Shown piece after piece: positions 42,276 through 51,084 of a stretch of 54,024 nt of DNA (the first letter of the stretch is position 1; each line of letters begins with the position of its first letter). Under the pieces are notes generated by a model. The model searched no databases, was not told the origin of the DNA, and saw only the letters and a program-made list of their open reading frames with translations. A program made the translations under genes and the position numbers. The DNA comes from an uncultured Eubacteriales bacterium (GTDB lineage Bacteria > Bacillota > Clostridia > Oscillospirales > Acutalibacteraceae). The stretch is taken from NCBI GenBank assembly GCA_900317765.1, contig ONID01000003.1:1-54024 (forward strand), in the 5' to 3' direction.

Positions 42276-43799
42276 ATGAATAAATTATCAAAAAAAATCA
42301 TTCATATAACTGCGCTGACAGCCGCTATGTTCGTGTTTTGCGCCAGCTTCATTCAAGGCATACCGAGCTTTGCGTCAGGCACGGAAAGCGACAATACATC
42401 TTCCGTCTTCACAGAAACAAGCCATCAGGATGAAGATCAGCAGAATCCAGAAAGCCAGGATGTCAGCAGCGAGGAAGGAAGCAGCCAAAACGAAAGCAGT
42501 CAAAACACAAGCAGTCAGGGCAACACATCAAGCCTTACCACCGACCAAGGAAACAAGCAGAAAATCGCTGAACTGGTACGTCAATATTCCGCGAGAATCA
42601 AAGCCGCACTGGACGAACTCGAATCACACGCGCGGGCAATGATTGCAGCCGGAAACGCAGGCGACCGCAAAAAATACGACAGCGAACTGAAAGCATATGA
42701 AGATGCAGAATCCAAAGTCGGAAGAGCAATCAATTCAAGTGACGGCATCCCTTATGATGATGCGGCTCCGATTGCAGACAAAGCATACGAGCGTGTAATA
42801 TCAATCGACAAACTCTGTGAACAGGCGGAAATCGCCCTTGCCAACAGTCTTGGCAGTGCAATGGATGAAGAAGGAAACATGTATTCCATTTCAAAAGTCA
42901 ACGTAAAAGTCAGCCGGGTCGGAAAATCGGACGACATGTATGACGCTGCTCTTATGGCGGTCGGTCCTGGTTCAAACGAAAAAGAGAACCAGCTCGTTTA
43001 CAGGATTTCGCTTTTTATTGGCAAAAAACCGGTACATCTTATAGGCGACAACACCAAATCTGTCACAATCGGCATTCCCGGTGACAAAATAGGGCGTACA
43101 CCTGTAACTGCCTATTATATCTGGGATGGAGGGGACGGCAATCAAGGTGCGCCGGTCGCAGAAAAACGCGGGTACTTTGATAAGTCAACCTGGTGTCTCA
43201 CCGTAAAGGTAAAAAAATATGTCACTTATTATGTGGTATGCGGAAGACCCGGTACCAAAAAAGAAGTCTACGGCGATGACGCGATCGCCATCCAGGGAAA
43301 TAAACAACAGCTCACAGCAGACGAACTGCGAGAAATGCTGTCGGTCGTTTCCCTTGAGGACGGAAACGATAAGAAGGCGAAAGCCTTGGAAGCAGTCAAA
43401 GCCGAAGGGAAAGCCACTGCTGTATATGAAATTACATTTCCCGAAGACGTAACGCTTCTTTCTGATACGGAGGCTATCGCGGAAATAGTATGTCCCGAGG
43501 CCGCCAACAAGGCCGTTGAAGTTTACAAAATAACGGAAGATAACGAAGCGGAATGGGTTAACTCATTTCTGACAGACGATGAGGGCAAGCTTCAGCTCAC
43601 CACAGATTCGCCCGGTGTATTCGTTCTGTGCTGGCAGGAACCAAAAGAGGATGACGTCCCCGTTGTGGTTACTCCTACCGACACAGTGCCGGAAGAACAT
43701 TCTTCTCCCGTGCTTCTGATCGTATTGGGCATTGTCGCGGCAGCGGCAGCCATAGGCGGAACTGCATTCTTCGTTATGCGCTTCCTGAAGAAAAAATAA
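42276..43799 (+). CDS. Exported surface protein with C-terminal membrane anchor, function unknown
   Basis: A 507-residue protein. A signal peptide (IIHITALTAAMFVFCASFIQ, cleavage likely after PSFA-S near 32) is followed by a Ser/Gln/Glu-rich linker (33-95), a helical region of about 110 residues, two beta-rich segments (NQLVYRISLFIGKKPVHLIG near 235, AVYEITFPEDVTLLSD near 385), a short Pro/Thr stalk and a final membrane helix (VLLIVLGIVAAAAAIGGTAF) with KKK at the end. The layout suggests a cell-surface protein held by its C-terminus; there is no LPxTG sortase motif. ATG 42276 has GGGAGG twelve bases upstream. A terminator follows. Confidence 0.82.
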   Translation: MNKLSKKIIHITALTAAMFVFCASFIQGIPSFASGTESDNTSSVFTETSHQDEDQQNPESQDVSSEEGSSQNESSQNTSSQGNTSSLTTDQGNKQKIAELVRQYSARIKAALDELESHARAMIAAGNAGDRKKYDSELKAYEDAESKVGRAINSSDGIPYDDAAPIADKAYERVISIDKLCEQAEIALANSLGSAMDEEGNMYSISKVNVKVSRVGKSDDMYDAALMAVGPGSNEKENQLVYRISLFIGKKPVHLIGDNTKSVTIGIPGDKIGRTPVTAYYIWDGGDGNQGAPVAEKRGYFDKSTWCLTVKVKKYVTYYVVCGRPGTKKEVYGDDAIAIQGNKQQLTADELREMLSVVSLEDGNDKKAKALEAVKAEGKATAVYEITFPEDVTLLSDTEAIAEIVCPEAANKAVEVYKITEDNEAEWVNSFLTDDEGKLQLTTDSPGVFVLCWQEPKEDDVPVVVTPTDTVPEEHSSPVLLIVLGIVAAAAAIGGTAFFVMRFLKKK

Positions 43800-43830
43800 C
43801 TCCAAATTAACATTTTACCTGAATGCGTTC

Positions 43831-43876
43831 AACGCGGAACACGCCAATATTATACGACGTCGTTCCGCGTTTTTTA
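43831..43876 (+). terminator. Rho-independent terminator
   Basis: AACGCGGAAC (43831-43840) pairs with GTTCCGCGTT (43862-43871), then a T run. Confidence 0.8.
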
Positions 43877-43926
43877 TTGGTTTTTTACTATTTTGAAGTA
43901 ATCATCTTCCCGCTTGAAAAATTCTC

Positions 43927-43955
43927 TTGATTTTGTCGCTGCCATACCTTATAAT
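43927..43955 (+). promoter_or_regulatory. Promoter of the GMP synthase gene
   Basis: TTGATT (43927-43932), 17-bp spacer, TATAAT (43950-43955), about 35 bp upstream of the start codon. Confidence 0.75.
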
Positions 43956-43990
43956 AATTCAAAACCCATCAAAAACCAAGGAGGATCATT

Positions 43991-44971
43991 ATGCAAGGAA
44001 ATGTACGTCCCGAAACAATGGAAAGAATTACCACTCCCGAGCTTGCAAACGCTTTCATCGAGGAACAGGTAAAGGAGCTTCGCGCCCAGATAGGCGACAA
44101 GAAGGTGCTTCTCGCCCTGTCAGGCGGTGTGGACAGCTCAGTTGTCGCCGCGCTTCTCATCAAAGCCGTGGGGCAGCAGCTGGTCTGCGTGCATGTCAAT
44201 CACGGACTTCTCCGCAAGGGCGAACCGGAGCAGGTCATTGAGGTATTCCGCAATCAGATGAACGCCAATCTCGTATATGTCGATGCGGTAGACCGCTTCC
44301 TGGACAAGCTGGCAGGCGTTGCAGAACCGGAGAAAAAGCGCAAGATTATCGGCGCTGAATTCATTCGCGTATTCGAAGAGGAAGCCCGCAAGCAGGACGG
44401 CATTGAATTCCTTGCGCAGGGTACCATTTATCCCGACATCCTGGAAAGCGACGGCGTCAAGGCACATCACAACGTCGGCGGATTGCCCGAGGATCTGCAG
44501 TTTGAACTGGTTGAGCCGGTCAAGCTGCTCTTTAAGGACGAAGTGCGCGTGGTGGGCAAGGCTCTCGGTCTGCCCGACAACATGGTCTACCGTCAGCCCT
44601 TCCCGGGGCCCGGACTCGGTGTCCGCTGCCTCGGCGCTATCACCCGTGACCGCCTCGAGGCTGTCAGGGAATCCGACGCCATTCTCCGTGAGGAATTTGC
44701 CAAAAACGGTCTGGAAGGCAAGGTCTGGCAGTACTTCACCGCTGTGCCTGATTTCAAATCGGTCGGCGTAAAGGACGGCAAGCGCACATTCGCTTATCCC
44801 GTCATCATCCGTGCCGTCAACACCACCGACGCAATGACCGCCACGGTGGAGGACGTTTCCTTTGCACTGCTCCAGCACATCACCAAACGCATCACCACGG
44901 AGGTCGAAAATGTCAACCGTGTGCTCTATGACCTCACTCCCAAGCCCTGCGCTACCATCGAATGGGAATAA
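43991..44971 (+). CDS. guaA: GMP synthase ATP-pyrophosphatase subunit (no glutaminase domain)
   Basis: Adenylates XMP and aminates it to GMP. The 326-residue protein contains only the synthetase half: the PP-loop LLALSGGVDSSVVAALLIKA near 38, NHGLLRKGE, GTIYPDILES, AHHNVGGLPEDLQFELVEP and the dimerisation domain PFPGPGLGVRCLGAITRDRL with a C-terminal RVLYDLTPKPCATIEWE. The usual N-terminal class I glutamine amidotransferase domain of about 190 residues is absent, and no such gene lies nearby. ATG 43991 has AAGGAGG six bases upstream, so the gene is not simply a truncated annotation. A separate glutaminase subunit as in archaea, or direct ammonia use, are both possible. Confidence 0.92.
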   Translation: MQGNVRPETMERITTPELANAFIEEQVKELRAQIGDKKVLLALSGGVDSSVVAALLIKAVGQQLVCVHVNHGLLRKGEPEQVIEVFRNQMNANLVYVDAVDRFLDKLAGVAEPEKKRKIIGAEFIRVFEEEARKQDGIEFLAQGTIYPDILESDGVKAHHNVGGLPEDLQFELVEPVKLLFKDEVRVVGKALGLPDNMVYRQPFPGPGLGVRCLGAITRDRLEAVRESDAILREEFAKNGLEGKVWQYFTAVPDFKSVGVKDGKRTFAYPVIIRAVNTTDAMTATVEDVSFALLQHITKRITTEVENVNRVLYDLTPKPCATIEWE

Positions 44972-44983
44972 GAAGCGCTCACT

Positions 44984-45025
44984 AACTGAAAACGGAAAAC
45001 TTAATACTGAAGAATGAATAATGAT
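44984..45025 (+). repeat. Degenerate heptamer array downstream of guaA
   Basis: Six consecutive 7-mers: AACTGAA, AACGGAA, AACTTAA, TACTGAA, GAATGAA, TAATGAT. They are flanked by GCGCTC (44975-44980) and CAGCGCC (45026-45032), the latter leading into a CCTTGC/GCAAGG hairpin. Confidence 0.6.
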
Positions 45026-45061
45026 CAGCGCCTTGCCATTGCAAGGCTGCTGCATAAAAAC

Positions 45062-45106
45062 AAATGCGACTTTCCGCAAAATCAAACGGGAAGCCGCATT
45101 TTTTTG
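45062..45106. terminator. Bidirectional terminator between guaA and copA
   Basis: AAATGCG-a-CTTTCCG pairs with CGGGAAG-c-CGCATTT, followed by T runs on both strands. Confidence 0.8.
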
Positions 45107-45174
45107 TTATACTATTTTGCAGGGAATGTCAATCATGCTGCACGGACGGTGATGCAGTCCGTCTTTTTAGCCCA

Positions 45175-47727
45175 TTATAAAACCTTGTAGCCCTGCGCTT
45201 CAACGGCTTGTTTGAGGGTGTCAAGCGAGACATCGCCTTTGAGTGTGACAACCGCAGTGCCCTTCTCGTGGCTGACATCGGCTTTGGCCACGCCTTCAAT
45301 GGCTTCCAATGTCTGCTTGACTCTCGCCTCGCAGTGACCGCACATCATGCCTTCAATTTTCATCGTGATTTTGTTCTTTCCAAACATGTCTTCATTCTCC
45401 TTTTCTTGTGTTGTTTCGATTTGGATATTGTCGAGTGGTGGTAATTTCCTGTCGCGCTTTGCGGAACGGATATTGAAAAGATTCAGCCGCAGGGCATTCG
45501 ACACGACACAGAAGCTCGACAGACTCATTGCAGCCGCTCCGAACATAGGATTCATCTCCCAGCCGAAGATGGGTATCCATACACCAGCCGCAAGCGGAAT
45601 GCCTATGACATTGTAGAAAAATGCCCAGAAGAGATTCTGACGGATATTCCTCAATGTCGCACGGCTCAGGCGGATGGCCGCCGGGACGTCGCTCAATCGG
45701 CTCTTCATCAGCACCACTTCCGCCGCGTCAATAGCAATGTCCGTTCCCGCGCCGATGGCGATTCCGACATCGGCACTGGTCAGCGCCGGAGCGTCGTTGA
45801 TGCCGTCGCCCACCATTGCGACTCTGCCATAACGCCTGAGCTGCTCAATGACGTTCTGCTTGCCGTCAGGAAGCACGCCCGCAACCACATCGTCAACCCC
45901 TGCCTGTGCGCCGATTGCTTTGGCTGTTCGCTGATTGTCGCCCGTGAGCATAACTACCCGAATACCCATATCGCGCATTTCCCGGACCGCCTGCGGACTG
46001 TCAGGCTTCAATGTGTCGGCTACGGCAATGATGCCGATGATCTCGCCGTTCCTGCTGAAAAACATGGGCGTCTTGCCCTGCGCCGCCAATTGTTCTGCGC
46101 TCTGCCTGAGTGGCTCGGATGGCTCTGCGGATTGGCTGATAAACTTCATGCTTCCGCCCGAAATGCTCACGCCGTTCAGCACGGCAGTCAGTCCGTTGCC
46201 CGGCAGCGCCTGAAATTCCGTCACTTCTGCTGCTGTCATTCCCCGCTGCTTCGCCTCATTGATAACCGCCCTTGCCAGCGGGTGTTCGCTCTTGCTCTCC
46301 AATGCAAATGCCGCGGCAAGCAGCTCGTTTTCTTCCATGCCTTCGGCAGGAAGAAGATCCGTGACCTTCGGTTCGCCCTCGGTAATTGTCCCGGTCTTGT
46401 CAAGCGCCACAATCTGAACCCGTCCTGCCTGTTCGAGCGAAGCGGCTGTTTTGAAGAGAATACCGTTCCTCGCTCCCATGCCGCTTCCCACCATGATGGC
46501 CACCGGGGTGGCAAGCCCCAGTGCACAGGGACAACTGATCACCAGCACTGAAATGCCTCTTGCGAGTGCAAAGCCCACGCTTCTGCCCGACAAAAGCCAC
46601 GCCGCGGCGGTCACAAGAGCAATGCCGATGACCGTCGGAACAAAAACACCCGAAACCCTGTCGGCAGTCTTGGCGATAGGTGCCTTTGTCGCGGCGGCGT
46701 CACTCACCATTTTGATAATGCGGGAAAGGGTCGTATCCTCTCCCACTCCGGTGGCTTCGCACCTGAGAAATCCCGATTGGTTGACTGTTCCGGCTGAAAC
46801 CGCATCCCCCTTTGCCTTGTCCACGGGAATGCTTTCTCCGGTCAGCGCCGACTCATTGACCGCGCTGCTGCCTTCAGTTACCACGCCGTCCACCGGAATG
46901 CTCTCACCCGGGCGAACGACGAAAATGTCCCCCCTGCGCACCTGTTCGATCGGGACGGTGACTTCCTTCCCGTCCTTCCACAACACGGCTGTCTTCGGGG
47001 CTAATTTCATCAGACTACGCAGCGCGTCGGTTGTCTTGCCCTTGGAACGAGCCTCGAGCATCTTCCCCACTGTAATCAGGGCGAGAATCATGGCGGCCGA
47101 TTCAAAATAGAATTCGTGCATATAAGCCGCCGCACCTGCAAAATCACCCCTGGACTGCCTTGCGGTCATGGCAAAGAGCGCGTAAACGCTGTAGGCAAAC
47201 GACGCGCCTGAACCCAGCGCAACCAGCGTATCCATATTCGGCGCACGGTGAAGCAGTCCTTTGAATCCGCTGATAAAGAATTTCTGATTGATGACCATGA
47301 CGATCGCGGCTAAAATCATCTGCACAAGCCCCATGGCAACGTGATTGTTCTCAAAAAAGGACGGCAGCGGGAAGCCCCACATCATGTGCCCCATTGAGAA
47401 ATACATCAGCACAGCGAGAAATCCCAGCGATGCAATGAGTCTGCGTTTCAGAACGGGAGTTTCCCTGTCGGCAAGCGCATCCTCGTTTTGCAAATTGCTT
47501 CCGCTGCTCTCCGACTGACTGCCCTTGGGCGAAGCACCGTAGCCTGCCTCCCGAACGGCTGCGACAATCGCCTCAGGGGATGCGCTGCCCTCCACGCCCA
47601 TGGAATTGGTGAGCAGGCTCACCGAGCAGGAAGTGACGCCCTCCACCTGCGATACGGCTTTTTCCACCCGTGCGCTGCATGCAGCACAGCTCATGCCCGT
47701 TACATTATACTGTTCTATTTTTATCAC
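45175..47727 (-). CDS. copA: Cu(+)-exporting P1B-type ATPase with N- and C-terminal HMA domains
   Basis: Pumps Cu(I) out of the cell. N-terminal HMA domain with [15 protein letters not shown] (Cys14, Cys17); eight membrane helices; actuator TGE in [17 protein letters not shown] in [20 protein letters not shown]; phosphorylated Asp in [23 protein letters not shown]; the [15 protein letters not shown] and [15 protein letters not shown] helices mark copper selectivity. After a short linker the C-terminus is a second HMA domain ([18 protein letters not shown]), like a fused CopZ chaperone. The start is unclear: GTG 47727 fits homologues but overlaps GAGGAG, TTG 47739 has no ribosome binding site, and the best-spaced codon (47718) is ATA. 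It follows the DHHW gene by about 20 bp. Confidence 0.94.
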   Translation of the reverse strand: MIKIEQYNVTGMSCAACSARVEKAVSQVEGVTSCSVSLLTNSMGVEGSASPEAIVAAVREAGYGASPKGSQSESSGSNLQNEDALADRETPVLKRRLIASLGFLAVLMYFSMGHMMWGFPLPSFFENNHVAMGLVQMILAAIVMVINQKFFISGFKGLLHRAPNMDTLVALGSGASFAYSVYALFAMTARQSRGDFAGAAAYMHEFYFESAAMILALITVGKMLEARSKGKTTDALRSLMKLAPKTAVLWKDGKEVTVPIEQVRRGDIFVVRPGESIPVDGVVTEGSSAVNESALTGESIPVDKAKGDAVSAGTVNQSGFLRCEATGVGEDTTLSRIIKMVSDAAATKAPIAKTADRVSGVFVPTVIGIALVTAAAWLLSGRSVGFALARGISVLVISCPCALGLATPVAIMVGSGMGARNGILFKTAASLEQAGRVQIVALDKTGTITEGEPKVTDLLPAEGMEENELLAAAFALESKSEHPLARAVINEAKQRGMTAAEVTEFQALPGNGLTAVLNGVSISGGSMKFISQSAEPSEPLRQSAEQLAAQGKTPMFFSRNGEIIGIIAVADTLKPDSPQAVREMRDMGIRVVMLTGDNQRTAKAIGAQAGVDDVVAGVLPDGKQNVIEQLRRYGRVAMVGDGINDAPALTSADVGIAIGAGTDIAIDAAEVVLMKSRLSDVPAAIRLSRATLRNIRQNLFWAFFYNVIGIPLAAGVWIPIFGWEMNPMFGAAAMSLSSFCVVSNALRLNLFNIRSAKRDRKLPPLDNIQIETTQEKENEDMFGKNKITMKIEGMMCGHCEARVKQTLEAIEGVAKADVSHEKGTAVVTLKGDVSLDTLKQAVEAQGYKVL

Positions 47728-47747
47728 TCCTCGCAGCAATTTGGAAT

Positions 47748-48920
47748 CTATTGATCTAAAACAAACATAGGATAATTCGAGGAATTAGGATTGGCATGCG
47801 CACCGATCATTATTTGTGAATAACAAATAATAACAGTATCATATTGATTATTGAGTATGCGCTCTCTGAGAGATTTTTTTATATCTGTTCTCCTGTCAAT
47901 GGTGTGTATTTCATGTATTCCAAGGGAAAGAAACGGCTCGGTGGCATTTCCGTATGAATCAGCCAACATCAGCACTTTTCCGTTTGTTACATTGTTGTTG
48001 ACGCAGTTTGGCTTTTGATACGAAAAATGCCAGCTGCCGTTTTTATAGACATCAGTCGTAAGATTGTATCTGCTGTCATCAATAAAGCCGTCAAATGAAA
48101 AATTGGGTCTGATCTCGTAAAAATCATCCAGTCCTACATATGATCTTGCAACCTTGCGTCCCTGCTCGCCCAACCAACAATTTTTCCAGTGCTTTACATT
48201 GAAATTTGAAATATCGAACAAATCTGTATCTATCTGATAACCACAGTTTTCGTTCATCGCCTGAGCAATTCTCTGCGCTGCCCATAACCCTGCCTTCGTC
48301 GTCCAGTGATGGTCGGTGCGATAAAACATCTCTAAAGAATTAAGATTCTCCGACGTGATATTATCTCTCAGATCAAGCACCGGAATGTCTGCCTGTCGGA
48401 GTCTTGACACCAGCTTGTCTGCATTTTGATTAGAGAATGACTGCATTCCAAAGTTTTTCTCCAATATATCATCATTCAAATATTTGACCGGTTGGTTGAC
48501 ATATAAGAATTTGATATTGTTGTCTTTTAAGAATTGATAAAAATCCACTAACTGTTCATATTCATAATCCGTCGAAGCTTGCGAATAGCAGGAAATGATA
48601 TAATTTTCATCTGTAATATAGATTCCTATATCACTGTAAAGACCCCTCATCTGCAGATTTTTTGCAATTCTGCCGTTTAATTCGATAAGCTCCTTCTTTT
48701 CCGGCATCTTATCTGTGTATTGGGATTCCAGGTTCGTCAGACTGTTGGTTTTCTCCTTAGCGTCATCCTGACTATTCTCCCAGACGGAAGTACTCTCGGT
48801 TTGCAAATACTCAGAAAGAATACTTAATTCTCCGAAAGAATTGTTACCAATAAAACCCAAAAATAGAATAGCAACAAAAATGTATGAGAGCAAATGCTTT
48901 AGTCTGTTTTCATTTTCCAT
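47748..48920 (-). CDS. DHHW-motif / SGNH-type acetylation-associated protein
   Basis: A 390-residue protein with an N-terminal membrane anchor ([16 protein letters not shown], 11-26) and an extracytoplasmic SGNH-like domain. The hallmark is [20 protein letters not shown] (DHHW family, related to AlgJ/AlgX), with a late GDS-like block [15 protein letters not shown] and [11 protein letters not shown]. Such proteins work with an MBOAT O-acyltransferase to acetylate polysaccharide outside the cell; the adjacent upstream gene encodes that partner, which is frameshifted here. ATG 48920 is eight bases after AGGGG. If the partner is off, this protein may lack its acetyl donor. Confidence 0.9.
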   Translation of the reverse strand: MENENRLKHLLSYIFVAILFLGFIGNNSFGELSILSEYLQTESTSVWENSQDDAKEKTNSLTNLESQYTDKMPEKKELIELNGRIAKNLQMRGLYSDIGIYITDENYIISCYSQASTDYEYEQLVDFYQFLKDNNIKFLYVNQPVKYLNDDILEKNFGMQSFSNQNADKLVSRLRQADIPVLDLRDNITSENLNSLEMFYRTDHHWTTKAGLWAAQRIAQAMNENCGYQIDTDLFDISNFNVKHWKNCWLGEQGRKVARSYVGLDDFYEIRPNFSFDGFIDDSRYNLTTDVYKNGSWHFSYQKPNCVNNNVTNGKVLMLADSYGNATEPFLSLGIHEIHTIDRRTDIKKSLRERILNNQYDTVIICYSQIMIGAHANPNSSNYPMFVLDQ

Positions 48921-48931
48921 ATATGTCACCC

Positions 48932-50384
48932 CTAAAAATTCGCGTATGCAAACGGATTGTTCTGTCCTGCAACCACAAACGACAAGGCACAGACAAATAA
49001 ACCAAGTATAACTGTGTAAACGATCCCGTCAAACACGACCAAAGCTTTTGTTCTTCCCTCGAGTTTCTTTCTGAGCCAAGGAACAACAGGAAAACACAGC
49101 AATATTGCGGCTGCAATAAATACGCCGTATTCTTTTAACAGGAACAGTGCTCTGAAATCCGTGATTTTATTATCATAAAAGACAAACAGCCTTTTGATAA
49201 ATCTTATGCCATTCTTTAAAGTATCTGATCTGAACAGGATCCACTGGCAATTGATGAAAAGAAGGGTAAAGACACGATAAATAATCTTGCTTGGTTTGCT
49301 TTGCAGTCTGTCAGGAAGCTTTGTCAGCCGTTCAAAGCTGATCAGCACAAAGTAGCCCAGTCCCCAAAAGACAAACGTCCACGCTGCTCCGTGCCAGATG
49401 CCCGTCAGAACCCAGACGACAAGCAGATTGAAATAAACTCTCCATTTGTTTTTGTTTCTTGATCCACCAAGAGGAATGTATATATAGTCCCTGAACCACT
49501 CGCTGAGTGATATATGCCATCTTCTCCAGAATTTTGCAACGGATTCCGTCATATAAGGATAATTGAAATTCTCCCTGCATTTATATCCGAACATTTCTGA
49601 CAATCCGATAGCCATATCTGAATATCCTGCGAAATCAAAGAACAATTGCAGTGAAAAGCATATCGACCCAAGCCAGGCATACGCCATGGTATATTTTTCA
49701 ACGGGGGTAGAAAAAACTTCTGTAGTGACCTTTGCGAGAATATTCGCCAGAAGCACCTTTTTATTGAAACCAATCAAAAACCGTAATACTCCGTCTGAAA
49801 ACAGGTTCATCCGCGCATTCTTTTTTCCGTCCAATTCGGCTGGAAAACACATGTCGTTATACCGTGAAAGCGGACCGGATTGAATCTGTCCGAAGAAAGA
49901 AAGATACAACGCGTCATGTACAGGATTTTCACTGAGCACTGCTTTACCGGAATAAACGTCAACAAGATATGATATTGCCTTGAACGTGAAGAAAGACAAT
50001 CCTAACGGCAGCAATACTTCTTTTTGCACGTCAGCAGCATTTTCTTTAGTAAACGACAGAATAAAATCAGCATACTTATAATAGATCAGTATTCCGGCAT
50101 TCAACGCAATGCCTGTTATTAGCAGAATACGTCTTGCCAGCTTCTTGGGTGTCAAATGAATTAATCGGCCTATTATTATGCTGAGAATGATGGAACAAAG
50201 AAAAAGGAAAATGTATTTTACGGAACCAAGTGCATAAAAACACAGGCTCTACGGAACCAAGTGCATAAAAACACAGGCTCAAAGCAAGAAGGATATATTC
50301 CCTCAGCTTATTCTGGCAAAAGTAATAAAGAATTAACGACAGAGGTAAAAAACAAAACAGAAATAGAGTCCCAGTGATAGACAT
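48932..50384 (-). pseudogene. MBOAT O-acyltransferase (AlgI-like), frameshifted by a 31-bp tandem duplication
   Basis: Membrane O-acyltransferase that passes acetyl groups across the membrane to a DHHW/AlgX-type partner. The gene starts at ATG 50384 with AGGAGG eight bases upstream (MSITGTLFLFCFLPLSLILY), but about residue 45 the frame is lost at an exact 31-bp tandem duplication (50219-50280), and the first frame ends at 50076. The remaining frame continues from about 50155 to 48932 with the catalytic region FWRRWHISLSEWFRDYIYIP, LGGSRNKNKWR and TGIWHGAAWTF. Removing one repeat copy gives one 473-residue protein of normal AlgI length, joining SLCFYALGSV to KYIFLFLCSIILSI. So it is either a recent mutation or an off-state of a reversible switch. 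Confidence 0.93.
50219..50280. repeat. Exact 31-bp tandem duplication inside the MBOAT gene
   Basis: Copy one is 50219-50249 and copy two 50250-50280; all 31 bases are identical and the flanking bases differ. Thirty-one is not a multiple of three, so the extra copy shifts the frame. The identity of both copies means the event is recent or under copy-number turnover. Confidence 0.98.
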
Positions 50385-50399
50385 TGTATTATCCTCCTA

Positions 50400-50795
50400 T
50401 CAGAATGAATACGATACAGGTTCAGCCGTAAATGAACAGATCACTGCATTCGCATTTTGCAGATAAAACACTTCCATTTTGCCGTCGTCCTCACTGTACA
50501 TAGAACGGAGTTCAGGATTGGCTTCCAGCATGGCGGTTTTTGCCTCACGGCGCTCGTCGAATACCGCTTGGGCAGTCAGCCGAATCCATCGACCGTCAGG
50601 GGACATGCCGGATATTTCTACCTTGCTGTTCGCCTTCATCTGCGCGTAAACCGCCTTCTGATTGGACGTGGTGAGATACAGCTTTTCCTCAAATTCGCAC
50701 TGTGCGCCGAAGGGACGCACTCTCGGCTGATCTCCTTCTACTGTGGCAATATAGTAAACTCGGCACAATTTGAGAAATTCAAGAACTTCATTCAT
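50400..50795 (-). CDS. Pyridoxamine 5'-phosphate oxidase family protein
   Basis: A 131-residue split-barrel flavin-binding-type protein: VYYIATVEGDQPRVRPFG near 13, LYLTTSNQKAVYAQMKANSK near 40, VEISGMSPDGRWIRLTAQAV near 58 and MEVFYLQNANAVICSF at the end. These are the common marks of small PNPOx-like proteins in anaerobes, which bind FMN or F420 but are rarely true PdxH enzymes. ATG 50795 has GGAAG upstream. It lies between the FTR-like gene (43 bp) and the MBOAT gene (15 bp), probably in one transcript. Confidence 0.9.
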   Translation of the reverse strand: MNEVLEFLKLCRVYYIATVEGDQPRVRPFGAQCEFEEKLYLTTSNQKAVYAQMKANSKVEISGMSPDGRWIRLTAQAVFDERREAKTAMLEANPELRSMYSEDDGKMEVFYLQNANAVICSFTAEPVSYSF

Positions 50796-50838
50796 TGTTA
50801 ACGCTTCCTTTCATAGAGTAAACTTATTTTGCAGAATA

Positions 50839-51066
50839 CTAATCCTTGTTCTGTTCCGGCTTCTGATCTTTCTCCTTGTAATAAAGCATACAGTGACAGT
50901 ATCCCTCAAAATCCGGATCAGCTATCTGATCGCGGAATTCCTTGCACATGCACTTGGTGTCCTCGGTCATTTCAAGTCTGCAGGGACAATATCCACCCCT
51001 TGCATTCAGACCCTTTTTAACTGTCTCTACAACGTCGGGATTTTCATTCAATCTAATCTTTGCCAT
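50839..51066 (-). CDS. Ferredoxin:thioredoxin reductase catalytic-chain-like Fe-S protein
   Basis: A 75-residue protein with the FTR-type Cys pattern: GYCPCR (Cys27, Cys29), CMCKEF (Cys39, Cys41) and GYCHCMLYY (Cys57, Cys59). In plant and archaeal FTR these ligate a [4Fe-4S] cluster and form the redox disulfide that reduces thioredoxin. Here it is a compact form, with shorter spacing between the first two motifs. ATG 51066 is nine bases after AAGGAG; the open frame further upstream runs through a non-coding mobile element and should be ignored. Expression may depend on read-through of that element from the M16 gene or on a promoter within it. Confidence 0.88.
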   Translation of the reverse strand: MAKIRLNENPDVVETVKKGLNARGGYCPCRLEMTEDTKCMCKEFRDQIADPDFEGYCHCMLYYKEKDQKPEQNKD

Positions 51067-51084
51067 TATGCATTTCTCCTTTTT

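Noticed and set aside
45142..45162. Small hairpin ACGGAC/GTCCGT just past the copA stop as its terminator
   Set aside because: Only six base pairs, and the T run is on the plus strand, wrong for copA; the hairpin at 45062-45106 serves better.
48932..50155. Independent 407-residue MBOAT protein starting at TTG 50155
   Set aside because: No ribosome binding site, and it lacks the first membrane helices; it is the downstream part of the gene broken by the 31-bp duplication.
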